Counted from the stretch's first letter, positions 23,123 to 31,574 are shown. The stretch is DNA of 33,954 nucleotides from an uncultured Loktanella sp. (GCA_913061335.1 CAJXTP010000003.1:1-33954); one strand, 5' to 3'. Program-made: numbers and translations. The notes: generated from the sequence alone by a model not told the origin.

Positions 23123-25672
23123 GTGCAGAATGAGAAAATCTTTGAACCGATCACGTTGATCACGCCGACCGCTGCAATGGCGCCGGATGTGCATGGTGGT
23201 CGCGCAAAATGCCTGCAACGCCTTGTGCGTTTGGACATGCCTGTGCCGCTGACAGTCGCGTTGTCGTTCAAAGCGGTGCACGATATTGCGATTGGCCAGA
23301 TGCCCGACATGGATGCGTTGATCGTGCCATTTGGTGAAAACCCGTTGTTGTCTGTGCGCCCGTCAAGCCAAGGGCCCGATTGGGGCGGCCCAAGTGCCAT
23401 TTTGAACGTCGGTATGAATGACGTGCGCCACGCGATTATGGTCGATGATCTGGGTGAGGCTGCCGCGACTGCGCTTTACCTGCGGTTTGTGCGCTCATTT
23501 GCTGTGCATGTGTCGCGGCTTGATCCCGATGCGTTTGATATTCCCGACAATGCCGACCGCATCACGCTTGCGCGTATGTTGGAAGCCTATGAATTCGAGA
23601 CAGACGAGCCGTTTCCGCAGGACCCCGCCGTGCAACTAGCCGAAGTATTACGGTCGATGGCGCGCGCATGGGATGGTACCACTGCCCGCCTGCTGCGCCA
23701 AGCCAAAGGCGCGCCCGCGGATGCCGGATTGGGCCTTGTAGTGCAGGCAATGGCTCTCGGTGTGGGGCAAGGTGAAAGTGGCTCTGGCGTCATTCAATAT
23801 ATCAACCACACAACAGGGTTGCCGCAGGTCACTGGCCGGTATTTGGGGCAAAGCCAAGGGCGCGATGCCTTGGGCAATGCAGACGGTGCGATTTATCTGA
23901 CCAAGGATGACCGCGGTGCGTCGCTGGAAGAGCTGTGTCCAGATGTATTTAGCCAGTTGATTGCGCTTGGTGATGTGTGCCGTCGCAAGCTGCGCGAAGA
24001 GATGCAGGTGGAATTCACTATTGAGAACAGCCGCTTGCGTGTCCTTGATGCCGTCCGTGTGCAGCGCTCATCGCGGGCCTCTGTGCAGATCGCGGTGGCA
24101 TTGGCTGTCGATAATATTATCCCGCGCGAAGAGGCCGTGATGCGGATTGAACCTGCAACACTGTCCGAACTGCTGCACCGCCAGATAGACCCAAGCGCCC
24201 CGCGTGACCGGATTGTCAGCGGAATTGCAGCCAGTCCGGGTGCGGCCACTGGCCGAATAGTATTGACTGCCAATGAAGCCCAAGCAAGTGCAGCGCGCCG
24301 CGAACCCTGCGTGTTGGTCCGGCGTGAAACAACGCCTGAAGATATTCGTGGCATGCATGCCGCTGCGGCAGTTTTGACTATGCGCGGCGGTGTCACGAGC
24401 CACGCGGCGGTGATTGGTCGCGGCCTTGGTCTGCCGTGTGTTGTCGGCGCGTTCGACTTGGTGATTGACCGTAAAGCACAGATGATCGTGTCCCCAGACG
24501 GCCGCCGTTTTGCGGTCGGTGATTTGATCACAGTGGACGGTACGACGGGCGAAATTCTGGCCGGTGCGCCCGCAATGCTTGAAGCCTCGTTGGATGAGGC
24601 GTTCCAAACGCTGTTGGACTGGGCCGATCAGTTCCGCGATATTGGCGTCCGTGCGAATGCAGATACGCCCGCCGATGCGAAAACTGCGCGTAACTTTAAG
24701 GCGCAGGGGATTGGGCTGTGCCGGACGGAACATATGTTCTTTGAAGGGGATCGTCTTGGCGTTATGCGCGAGATGATTTTTGCCAACAATGGCGACGATC
24801 GACGTGCTGTGCTTGACCGCTTGCTCCCAATGCAGCGCGATGATTTCACCGAGCTGTTTCGGATTATGCAGGGTCAACCCGTGTGTATTCGCCTGTTTGA
24901 TCCGCCCTTGCACGAATTTTTACCGTCAGGCAAAGCGGGCCTGCGGGACTTGGCGGAACAATTGGCCTTGCCAGTCAGCGATGTGGCCGATCGTGTGGCC
25001 GCGCTGTCTGAATATAACCCGATGTTGGGGATGCGTGGCGTCCGTTTGGGTATTACGCTGCCCGAAATTTACGAAATGCAAGCGCGCGCGATCTTTGAAG
25101 CTACGGCGGAGTTCGCGCTTGCGGATGACCCGTTTGTCGTTGAAATTATGATCCCGTTGGTCAGTGCGATGCGTGAAGTTGAATTGGTCAAATCGCAGAT
25201 AGATGCCATCGCTGCAGCCGTGCGTGCAGAACTTAACGTGGATTTCGCCTACCGGTTAGGTGTTATGGTGGAAACGCCACGTGCCGCGCTGCGGGCCGAG
25301 GATATTGCGCAGCACGCTGCATTCTTATCGTTTGGGACCAATGATTTGACCCAAATGACCTATGGGCTTTCGCGTGATGATGCCGGGCGGTTCATGTCCG
25401 CTTATGTGCAACAAGGCGTATATGAAGAGGATCCTTTTCACACGCTTGACGTTGAAGGTGTGGGCGAGTTGTTGTCGATTGGCGCAGAGCGCGGACGTAA
25501 AGGCCGGCCTGATGTGGTGTTGTCGCTTTGCGGCGAACATGGCGGTAGCCGGACGGCCATTGCATTTTGCCGTAAGCAAGGTTTTGACTATGTGTCTTGT
25601 TCGCCGTTTCGTGTGCCGGCGGCCAGACTATCTGCGGCGCAATTGGCCATTGCGGACAAAATGCAGCCTTAG
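23123..25672 (+). CDS. Pyruvate phosphate dikinase-like PEP-utilising protein with degenerate ATP-grasp part
   Basis: An 849-residue PPDK homologue. The N-terminal part (1-330) aligns with the ATP-grasp domain but the GGKGANL block reads HGGRAKCL and the LQTR segment after EFTIE reads LDAVR (308-312). The phosphohistidine domain is intact: MRGGVTSHAAVIGRGLGLPCVVG with His427. The PEP/pyruvate barrel is also intact: GIGLCRTEHMFFEGDR, RLFDPPLHEFLP, NPMLGMRGVRLGIT, MVETPRAA, LSFGTNDLTQMTYG and LCGEHGG with Cys803, ending DYVSCSPFRVP. It starts with GTG at 23123 after AAAGGATGG. Catalysis of pyruvate to PEP is uncertain because the ATP half has diverged. It lies 76 bases after glyS. Confidence 0.85.
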   Translation: MQNEKIFEPITLITPTAAMAPDVHGGRAKCLQRLVRLDMPVPLTVALSFKAVHDIAIGQMPDMDALIVPFGENPLLSVRPSSQGPDWGGPSAILNVGMNDVRHAIMVDDLGEAAATALYLRFVRSFAVHVSRLDPDAFDIPDNADRITLARMLEAYEFETDEPFPQDPAVQLAEVLRSMARAWDGTTARLLRQAKGAPADAGLGLVVQAMALGVGQGESGSGVIQYINHTTGLPQVTGRYLGQSQGRDALGNADGAIYLTKDDRGASLEELCPDVFSQLIALGDVCRRKLREEMQVEFTIENSRLRVLDAVRVQRSSRASVQIAVALAVDNIIPREEAVMRIEPATLSELLHRQIDPSAPRDRIVSGIAASPGAATGRIVLTANEAQASAARREPCVLVRRETTPEDIRGMHAAAAVLTMRGGVTSHAAVIGRGLGLPCVVGAFDLVIDRKAQMIVSPDGRRFAVGDLITVDGTTGEILAGAPAMLEASLDEAFQTLLDWADQFRDIGVRANADTPADAKTARNFKAQGIGLCRTEHMFFEGDRLGVMREMIFANNGDDRRAVLDRLLPMQRDDFTELFRIMQGQPVCIRLFDPPLHEFLPSGKAGLRDLAEQLALPVSDVADRVAALSEYNPMLGMRGVRLGITLPEIYEMQARAIFEATAEFALADDPFVVEIMIPLVSAMREVELVKSQIDAIAAAVRAELNVDFAYRLGVMVETPRAALRAEDIAQHAAFLSFGTNDLTQMTYGLSRDDAGRFMSAYVQQGVYEEDPFHTLDVEGVGELLSIGAERGRKGRPDVVLSLCGEHGGSRTAIAFCRKQGFDYVSCSPFRVPAARLSAAQLAIADKMQP

Positions 25673-25787
25673 CTAATTATATCACATTTGCGTTTGTCGC
25701 AGCCGCTAGGGTAGACGGATTGATCTGTTTCGCCTAAAGGTGCCGCGCCTGCGTGGGGCTTTCTGCGCGATGCATGGATACGTGAAA

Positions 25788-26456
25788 ATGCGTAATCGCC
25801 TTGGGACTGTTTTAAAGACGGCAGCTGTTTTGCTGACTTTCACGGCACCTTTACACGCGGATCAAATGATCACGAGCAGGCTTGAAGCACTGCTCGGACA
25901 GGAGCGTCAATCGCTTTCGGTTGTTCCTGCTGCGCGGATGACGGCATTGAGCACATTGCCACCCGTATCCGAGCGCCAAGTCCAGACATCACCAGCGGGC
26001 CTGACATATGACCGCGCATTTTTGGCCGCGCTTCCCACAGCGACGGGTGGCCCAGCATGGCGATGTTTGTCTGAGGCGCTGTATTTTGAAGCGCGCGGCG
26101 AAAGCGTCAAAGGCATGTTTGCTGTGGCAGAAGTTATTATGAACCGCGTCGACAGCAGCCGTTACCCAAATTCGGTTTGTGGCGTGATTCATCAGGGCAC
26201 AGGCCGCAAATTTGGCTGTCAGTTTACATATACATGCGACGGCAAAGCTGAAATCGTCTCTGAGCCGGCCGCCTTTATACGGGTCGGAAAAGTGGCTAAA
26301 TTTCTTGTCGATGGGGCAGAGCGCCCTTTGACAAGCGGGGCGACGCATTATCACACCAAGGCTGTAAACCCGTCTTGGGCAAGCCGTTTCCCGCGCACGG
26401 CAACCATCGGTGTCCACCATTTCTACCGACAGCCAACACGGACCGCATCCAACTAA
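25788..26456 (+). CDS. SleB-type cell-wall hydrolase
   Basis: A 222-residue exported enzyme with a Hydrolase_2 (SleB-like) domain. The signal peptide is MRNRLGTVLKTAAVLLTFTAPLHA. A low-complexity linker follows (about 25-95), then the catalytic domain (about 100-215): CLSEALYFEARGESVKGMFAVAEVIMNRVDSSRYPNSVCGVIHQ, FGCQFTYTCDG and a histidine-rich end GATHYHTKAVNPSWASRF. The ALYFEARGE glutamate is the family's likely catalytic acid. These enzymes cleave peptidoglycan glycan strands. I prefer ATG 25788 for the signal peptide; ATG 25770 would add six residues, and neither has a strong ribosome site. Confidence 0.88.
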   Translation: MRNRLGTVLKTAAVLLTFTAPLHADQMITSRLEALLGQERQSLSVVPAARMTALSTLPPVSERQVQTSPAGLTYDRAFLAALPTATGGPAWRCLSEALYFEARGESVKGMFAVAEVIMNRVDSSRYPNSVCGVIHQGTGRKFGCQFTYTCDGKAEIVSEPAAFIRVGKVAKFLVDGAERPLTSGATHYHTKAVNPSWASRFPRTATIGVHHFYRQPTRTASN

Positions 26457-26463
26457 AGTCGTG

Positions 26464-26501
26464 CTTGCAAGTCGCAATGGCGTCTTTGTGGGTCTTGCAA
26501 G
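26464..26501. promoter_or_regulatory. Paired CTTGCAAG palindromes, candidate operator and promoter of folB
   Basis: Two identical 8-bp palindromes CTTGCAAG (26464-26471 and 26494-26501) lie exactly 30 bases apart, about three helical turns. The second overlaps TTGCAA (26495-26500), which with a 17-base spacer and TATGCC (26518-26523) forms a fair promoter for the folB-folP-glmM unit. The binding protein is unknown. Confidence 0.4.
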
Positions 26502-26550
26502 GACCCTGTCCGGCTAGTATGCCGGAAAGGCTCTTTTGGGACGAATAAAT

Positions 26551-27471
26551 ATGACTGATGATATCCGCCTTGCGTTTGCGCACCCTAGCGCGCGCGCCGA
26601 GGCAAGTGAGACGACGCCATGCGACCGTATTTCCCTGCGCGACTATACTGTCGAAGTGGAGATTGGGGCGTTTCAGCTGGAACGCGGCACCCTGCAACGG
26701 GTCAAATTCAATATTGTCGTTGAAGTCGCCCCGATCACCGGCCCGATCGATGATGACGTTGATCGTATCCTGTCCTATGACCGCGTGATCGAGGCCATTG
26801 GGATCGAGCTTGAAGCCGAGCGGATCAACCTGTTAGAAACTCTCGCGGCGCGCGTTGCCGAGCGTATTTTGGTTGAGCCGCAAGCGGAGCGAGTCTTTGT
26901 GCGTATCGAAAAGCTGGATCGTGGGCCGTTTGCATTGGGCGTCGAGATCGTGCGTTCTCGTGATGGCGTGTCGCATGCTGGGCAAACACATCAAGAGGCG
27001 CCGCATCCAAGAGTTCTTTTCCTGACGAACGACGCGATCGCGTCGCCGTATTTGAAAGGCTGGATTGATGCACTTGCAGGTCGTGACGCGCCGCTGATTA
27101 TTTGCGCGGGTGCCGCGGACCTCGCGGCCCCACAAACCGGACATGCGATGACGCAACGCCGGATTGATTTGCTGGCGATTGAACAAAACGCGTGGGTGTT
27201 GGCCGCAACTGACTTGCGCTGCAAGGTTGTTGAAACCCGTACCGAGCTGGATTGGGCGATGAAGAACGGACAGATTTGCGTCTGGGCACCGTCAAAAATT
27301 GTGCTCGATGCGGTTGACGGCCCATCAACAAATCCACGCGATGCGTTGGCTTTGGCGGTGTGGTTCGCGTCCGAAATCCAAGCCAAAGAGCTGTTTGTTA
27401 TTGGGGCTGATGCCCCTGACGCAGAAATGCCTGTGATAGCTATCCCTGTGGACCAGCCCGCGCTGTTATGA
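26551..27471 (+). CDS. folB: Dihydroneopterin aldolase fused to an extra C-terminal domain
   Basis: A 306-residue protein. Residues about 25-137 are FolB: ISLRDYTVEVEIGAFQLERG with the active-site Glu, ILSYDRVIEAI with Tyr, INLLETLAARVAERIL, and VRIEKLDRGPFALGVEIVR with Lys. FolB turns dihydroneopterin into 6-hydroxymethyl-dihydropterin. FolB alone is about 120 residues; here 160 more follow (about 148-306). That part (SPYLKGWIDALAGRDAPLI..., HAMTQRRIDLLAIEQ, VWAPSKIVLDA, NPRDALALAVWFASEIQAKELFVIG) recalls small amino-acid-kinase-fold proteins but lacks the Gly-rich phosphate loops. Start: ATG 26551; TTG 26536 is an alternative. Its stop overlaps folP (ATGA). Confidence 0.9.
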   Translation: MTDDIRLAFAHPSARAEASETTPCDRISLRDYTVEVEIGAFQLERGTLQRVKFNIVVEVAPITGPIDDDVDRILSYDRVIEAIGIELEAERINLLETLAARVAERILVEPQAERVFVRIEKLDRGPFALGVEIVRSRDGVSHAGQTHQEAPHPRVLFLTNDAIASPYLKGWIDALAGRDAPLIICAGAADLAAPQTGHAMTQRRIDLLAIEQNAWVLAATDLRCKVVETRTELDWAMKNGQICVWAPSKIVLDAVDGPSTNPRDALALAVWFASEIQAKELFVIGADAPDAEMPVIAIPVDQPALL

Positions 27472-28481
27472 GCAAAGTATATTATCAGCCGATATTGCAC
27501 AGCACCGGACCACGGTCATTTGATGCAGTTTCACTCGGCTGGTGCTGGTTCGACCGTGTCGCGGTGCTCCGTCGTGGTACGGCCCCGCAGTTTGTTGCCG
27601 CCACGGACGTACCTGCGGACGTGTTGCGCCGTATGACCCGACCGCGCGCACCGATCGCTGGCCTGACAATGGATCAGCCACGCATCATGGCTATTTTGAA
27701 TGTTACCCCAGATAGTTTTTCGGATGGCGGTCTTTTTGAAAACCCCGATGTTGCAGTGTCCCATGCGCTGGCAATGGTGCAAGCGGGTGCCGATATGCTT
27801 GATATTGGCGGTGAGAGCACGCGCCCCGGAGCCAAAGTCGTGGGTAATGCGGATGAAATTGCGCGGGCAGTCCCTGTTATTGCCGCAATTCGCACGCAAA
27901 GTGATGTGCCCATTTCAATCGATACGCGCAAGGCCGAGGTGGCCCAAGCGGCACTGAATGCTGGTGCGTCGTTGGTCAATGATGTGGCCGCAATGACCTA
28001 TGATGCTGCAATCGGGTCTGTAGCAGCTGAGGCCGGCGCGCCGATCTGTCTTATGCATGCACAGGGTGATCCGGCGACGATGCAGGACGCACCTACATAT
28101 GACAACGTTCTGCTGGATGTTTACGATTTTTTAGCCGCGCGGGTTGCTGAGGCCGAGGCGTTAGGCATCGCGCGCGATTTGATCGTCGTGGATCCGGGTA
28201 TTGGATTCGGGAAAACTCTGGAACACAACTTAACCTTGATGCGCGGATTGTCGCTGTTCCACGGGCTTGGTTGTCCGATCTTGTTGGGGGCATCGCGCAA
28301 GCGGTTTATTGGCACGATTGGACATGCGATCGAGGCGCGCGACCGGATGGCAGGCTCGGTTGCAGTTGCGTTGCACGGTGTCGCGGCAGGGGTGCAATTG
28401 TTGCGGGTCCACGATACACTCGAGACAAAGCAGGCGATCAGGCTGGCCTTGGCAATGACGACGAAAGTGACCGACACATGA
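27468..28481 (+). CDS. folP: Dihydropteroate synthase
   Basis: A 337-residue folate enzyme that joins hydroxymethyl-dihydropterin pyrophosphate to p-aminobenzoate; the sulfonamide target. The TIM barrel begins at about residue 70: PRIMAILNVTPDSFSDGG, then DMLDIGGESTRPGA, ISIDTRKAEVA, LVNDVAAM, LMHAQGDPATMQ, VVDPGIGFGKTLEHN and LLGASRKRFIG. The first 65-70 residues (YYQPILHSTGP..., WCWFDRVAVLRRG) are an N-terminal extension not found in E. coli FolP (282 residues) and of unknown role. ATG 27468 overlaps the folB stop and its own stop overlaps glmM, so the three genes are probably coupled. Confidence 0.95.
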   Translation: MSKVYYQPILHSTGPRSFDAVSLGWCWFDRVAVLRRGTAPQFVAATDVPADVLRRMTRPRAPIAGLTMDQPRIMAILNVTPDSFSDGGLFENPDVAVSHALAMVQAGADMLDIGGESTRPGAKVVGNADEIARAVPVIAAIRTQSDVPISIDTRKAEVAQAALNAGASLVNDVAAMTYDAAIGSVAAEAGAPICLMHAQGDPATMQDAPTYDNVLLDVYDFLAARVAEAEALGIARDLIVVDPGIGFGKTLEHNLTLMRGLSLFHGLGCPILLGASRKRFIGTIGHAIEARDRMAGSVAVALHGVAAGVQLLRVHDTLETKQAIRLALAMTTKVTDT

Positions 28482-29821
28482 CACGCAAGTTATTTGGCAC
28501 CGACGGTGTGCGCGGCAAGGCCAATATTCATCCGATGACCGCCGAGATGGCGTTGAAAATTGGTGCTGCTGCGGGTCGTTATTTCCGCAACGACGGATCA
28601 AATGGCCACCGTGTTGTGATTGGCAAAGATACACGCCTATCGGGGTATATGTTTGAAAATGCGCTGACGGCTGGTCTGACGAGCACGGGCATGAATGTGC
28701 TGCTGCTTGGCCCAGTTCCGACTCCTGCGGTGGGGCTGCTGACGACATCGATGCGCGCGGATGTAGGCATTATGATTTCAGCAAGTCACAACCCGCATCA
28801 TGACAATGGGATAAAGTTCTTTGGACCTGACGGGTTTAAGCTGTCGGATGAAGCCGAAGCCGAAATCGAAGACTTGGTGGCGGGTGTGATTGAGCCTGCT
28901 CAGGCCAACAACATTGGCCGCGCAAAACGGATTGATGACGGGCGATTCCGCTATGCGGAGCGGGTCAAAGCAACATTCCCGCATGGAATGCGGCTCGACG
29001 GCCTAAAGGTTGTGATCGATTGCGCCAATGGCGCTGGCTACAAAGTTGCCCCAGAAGTGTTGTGGGAACTTGGTGCGACGGTCATTCCTGTCGGGGTGAC
29101 GCCGGATGGGTTTAACATCAACGAAGGCTGTGGGTCGACGTCGCCTATGTCGGCCGCCGAGACGATTATATCGCATGGTGCCGACGTTGGCATTTGCCTT
29201 GATGGCGACGCGGACCGTGTCATGATTTTGGACGAAACGGGCCAAGTTGCAGATGGCGACCAGATCATGGCGCTGTTTGCAAGGCGTTGGGCTGAGACAG
29301 GTAAGCTGAATGGCGGGACTTTGGTTGCCACTGTGATGTCAAACCTTGGCCTCGAACGTCATATGGAGTCGCAGGGGCTGACATTGCTGCGCACTGATGT
29401 CGGCGACCGCTATGTGGTTGAAGCGATGCGCGCGGGTGGATTTAACCTTGGTGGCGAACAGTCGGGGCATATTGTCATGACTGATTATGCCACAACGGGC
29501 GATGGCTTGCTGGCGGGCCTGCAGTTTTTGGCTGCGATGATTGAGACCGGTGAAAAGGCCAGCGGGTTGACCCGCAGCTTTGAAACCGTGCCGCAGCTGT
29601 TGAAAAATGTTCGTTACGGGGTTGGTCAGACGCCATTGCAGGCTAACAAAGTCAAAGCCGTGATCGCAGACGCCGAGGCAAAGTTGATTGGCAAAGGCCG
29701 GTTGTTGATCCGCAAGTCGGGCACTGAGCCACTGGTGCGTGTTATGGCCGAATGCGAAGATGCTGATCTGTTGGCCCAAGTTGTGGACGGTATTGTTTCG
29801 GAAGTTGAAGCCGCAGTTTGA
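28478..29821 (+). CDS. glmM: Phosphoglucosamine mutase
   Basis: A 447-residue enzyme that interconverts glucosamine-6-phosphate and glucosamine-1-phosphate, feeding UDP-GlcNAc for peptidoglycan and LPS. It begins MTRKLFGTDGVRGKANIHPMT. The active-site phosphoserine is in MISASHNPHHDNGIKFFGPDG (Ser103), the metal loop is CLDGDADRVMILDE, the sugar-specificity loop GGEQSGHIV, and the phosphate loop LIRKSGTEPLVRVM. Length is standard (E. coli 445). The true start is the ATG at 28478, overlapping the folP stop in ATGA; the open frame upstream of it lies in folP and has no family similarity. FolP-GlmM adjacency is common in bacteria. Confidence 0.97.
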   Translation: MTRKLFGTDGVRGKANIHPMTAEMALKIGAAAGRYFRNDGSNGHRVVIGKDTRLSGYMFENALTAGLTSTGMNVLLLGPVPTPAVGLLTTSMRADVGIMISASHNPHHDNGIKFFGPDGFKLSDEAEAEIEDLVAGVIEPAQANNIGRAKRIDDGRFRYAERVKATFPHGMRLDGLKVVIDCANGAGYKVAPEVLWELGATVIPVGVTPDGFNINEGCGSTSPMSAAETIISHGADVGICLDGDADRVMILDETGQVADGDQIMALFARRWAETGKLNGGTLVATVMSNLGLERHMESQGLTLLRTDVGDRYVVEAMRAGGFNLGGEQSGHIVMTDYATTGDGLLAGLQFLAAMIETGEKASGLTRSFETVPQLLKNVRYGVGQTPLQANKVKAVIADAEAKLIGKGRLLIRKSGTEPLVRVMAECEDADLLAQVVDGIVSEVEAAV

Positions 29822-29837
29822 TTTGAAATTTTCGGTG

Positions 29838-30749
29838 TTAGTTGCGCGAAAACGCTTGTCTGGCAAGTGTTCGCAGGCTCGACCATTGGCTGATAATTAG
29901 ACCGATCATGATTAGGCCCAATGCGATGAAGAACCGCAGCGGTAGGATTTCCGCTAAAATCCATGCGCCAAATATCATCGACCAAACGGGGACTTGATAG
30001 TTCACGAGGGTGAGGAAAACCGCGCCCGCTGATCTGATTGTATAAACCCGCAATAGCGCCGCGAGCGCAGTCGGCACGATCCCAAGAAAGATGATTGCGA
30101 TTGTGCTGGTGCGATCAGTCACGGTTGGTACGCCTTCCACGATTAACATGGCGGGGATCAGGGCAATTGCACCCACCACCAGCAATAATGCGGCCATGGT
30201 AATAGGGTCAATGGGCGGACAGCGGCGCGTCATGATGCTTGAGATTGCGTAAGATAAGGCGGCTGCGATGCAGGCTATTTGGCCCAATGGCTCCCAGCCT
30301 GATCCGATGCGCAAGATTGATGGCCCGATAAGCACCACTGCGCCGACAAAGCCCAAAGTTACGCCGACCAGGTTTCGTGTGCTCAACTTTTCGTCGGTGA
30401 ATACATGCGCCAATGGCAAAACGAAAAGCGGCAGGGCGGCCATTGAAATGCCGGCAAACGCGGACGGCACATATTGTTGCCCCCAACTAAGAAGCGCGAA
30501 CGGCAACGCCGTGTTCAGTAGGCCGATGACGATAAGGTATTTCCACATCCGTCCGTTGAAGTCGGGCAAAGGGCGATTGAGTGCGCGCATGAGCATCAAC
30601 AACGCCGCTGCACCCAATGTGGTGCGTGCGCAGGCAACGGTGAGCGGGCCGTAGCCTTGCAGTGCGATTGACACGACCATAAATGTGCCGCCCCAGATCA
30701 CCCCAAGTGCAAGGATCGACAGCCAGTTTGTGAGTGTAGGTGTTTGCAT
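29838..30749 (-). CDS. EamA/DMT-family transporter
   Basis: A 303-residue membrane protein with about ten hydrophobic segments in two halves. The first half includes ILALGVIWGGTFMVVSIALQGYGPLTVACARTTLGAAAL and LPLFVLPLAHVFTDEKLSTRNLVGVTLGFVGAVVLIGP; the second AIIFLGIVPTALAALLRVYTIRSAGAVFLTLVNYQVPVWSMIFGAWILAEILPLRFFIALGLIMIGLIIS. These are typical EamA repeats. Substrate unknown; relatives are often called drug or metabolite exporters without proof. It converges on glmM with 16 bases between stops. It starts at 30749 with a poor ribosome site. Confidence 0.87.
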   Translation of the reverse strand: MQTPTLTNWLSILALGVIWGGTFMVVSIALQGYGPLTVACARTTLGAAALLMLMRALNRPLPDFNGRMWKYLIVIGLLNTALPFALLSWGQQYVPSAFAGISMAALPLFVLPLAHVFTDEKLSTRNLVGVTLGFVGAVVLIGPSILRIGSGWEPLGQIACIAAALSYAISSIMTRRCPPIDPITMAALLLVVGAIALIPAMLIVEGVPTVTDRTSTIAIIFLGIVPTALAALLRVYTIRSAGAVFLTLVNYQVPVWSMIFGAWILAEILPLRFFIALGLIMIGLIISQWSSLRTLARQAFSRN

Positions 30750-30793
30750 GGTTTGGTTTGATCATGAGGCGGCGGGACTGTCCATGCAGGGGC

Positions 30794-30823
30794 TTGGCAG
30801 GCAAAGGTTTCCTTGCCTGCCAA
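30794..30823. other. Strong hairpin between the transporter and the lipoprotein gene
   Basis: TTGGCAGGCAA (30794-30804) pairs with TTGCCTGCCAA (30813-30823); GG/CC extend it with a bulged A. It sits 20 bases beyond the minus-strand lipoprotein stop. No T-run on either side. It may stabilise or terminate the lipoprotein mRNA. Confidence 0.5.
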
Positions 30824-30842
30824 CACGTCAGCCGCGCATCGG

Positions 30843-31412
30843 CTAGTCTGCTGCGAATACAACGCCTGCGTCGTAAACGTTACCCAAATACGTCTCGATC
30901 CCAGTACCACCTGCGACGAGACCACTTGCGCCAGCACCCATGAAGTTGCCATAGATATCATACTCCAAGGCGAATGGCTCATCGGCGGCGTTGGTTAGTG
31001 TCCCGGTCAGTGTTCCCGCGATACCAGCCTCACCATCACGCAAAATATCGGCCTCCAATATCAACTCGCCTCCAATATCAGTCCCGCTATTAAAACGAAA
31101 ATCTGATGCGATACCGTCAACTTCATTTGAGGCAAAATCAACGCTGACGTCGATCTGACCCACCACATTGGCAGCGTCTAAATTAGTCCCATCCACGATA
31201 CCTGGACCACCAAGAAGAATGGCACCGCTCATGGTTGCGCGACCCGTTGTGGGTACAGCCGACGCGAAGTTACCGTTTTCATAGTCGTCGACATAGGCAT
31301 CGGCGAGTTCGCCTATACGATTGCTTAATGCATCATCAGAAATTGGGTCGCTCAAGACTATATTGTCGATATTGCTGCCGCCACAGGCCGCCAATGAAAA
31401 TGCCAACGGCAC
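30843..31412 (-). CDS. Putative surface lipoprotein, 5' end interrupted by a stop codon
   Basis: A 189-residue frame from GTG 31412. The visible start VPLAFSLAACGGS ends in a lipobox (LAAC), but the n-region is missing. Reading upstream in frame gives IFLA, then TAA (31427-31425), AAC, and GTG (31433-31431), with AAGGAG six bases before that GTG. The intact form would have been a normal lipoprotein signal peptide, so this looks like a nonsense change at codon 3 or a sequencing error. The mature part is Gly/Asp/Ala-rich with beta-strand-like repeats (GRATMSGAILLGG, GQIDVSVDFASNEVDGIASDF, GNFMGAGASGLVAGGTG), recalling the TbpB-like lipoprotein beta-barrel. Function unknown. Confidence 0.6.
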   Translation of the reverse strand: MPLAFSLAACGGSNIDNIVLSDPISDDALSNRIGELADAYVDDYENGNFASAVPTTGRATMSGAILLGGPGIVDGTNLDAANVVGQIDVSVDFASNEVDGIASDFRFNSGTDIGGELILEADILRDGEAGIAGTLTGTLTNAADEPFALEYDIYGNFMGAGASGLVAGGTGIETYLGNVYDAGVVFAAD

Positions 31413-31464
31413 CGCTAAAAATATTTAGTTCACTTTTTACTCCTTAAGTTGAAATATAAGGGAA

Positions 31465-31492
31465 ATATTAACGACACTAGAATTGAAAACAA
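31465..31492 (-). promoter_or_regulatory. Candidate promoter of the lipoprotein gene
   Basis: On the minus strand TTGTTT (31492-31487), 16 bases, TAATAT (31470-31465). Transcription near 31458 would include the AAGGAG ribosome site before GTG 31433. The rest of the 31434-31639 gap is AT-rich and otherwise holds only the ilvC terminator. Confidence 0.35.
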
Positions 31493-31574
31493 GATCGTTT
31501 TAGTAGCGATTGAAATCAATTAACTTATTGTCAGCAAAAACAAAACCTTACCCGCGGATAAGGTTTGATAAAAT

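Noticed and set aside
24068..24913. Long minus-strand open frame (281 codons) opposite the PPDK-like gene
   Set aside because: The plus-strand frame carries clear PPDK motifs throughout; the reverse frame has none.
28271..28477. Upstream extension of the glmM frame into folP
   Set aside because: GlmM starts at MTRKLFGTDGVRG; the extension lies inside folP in another frame.
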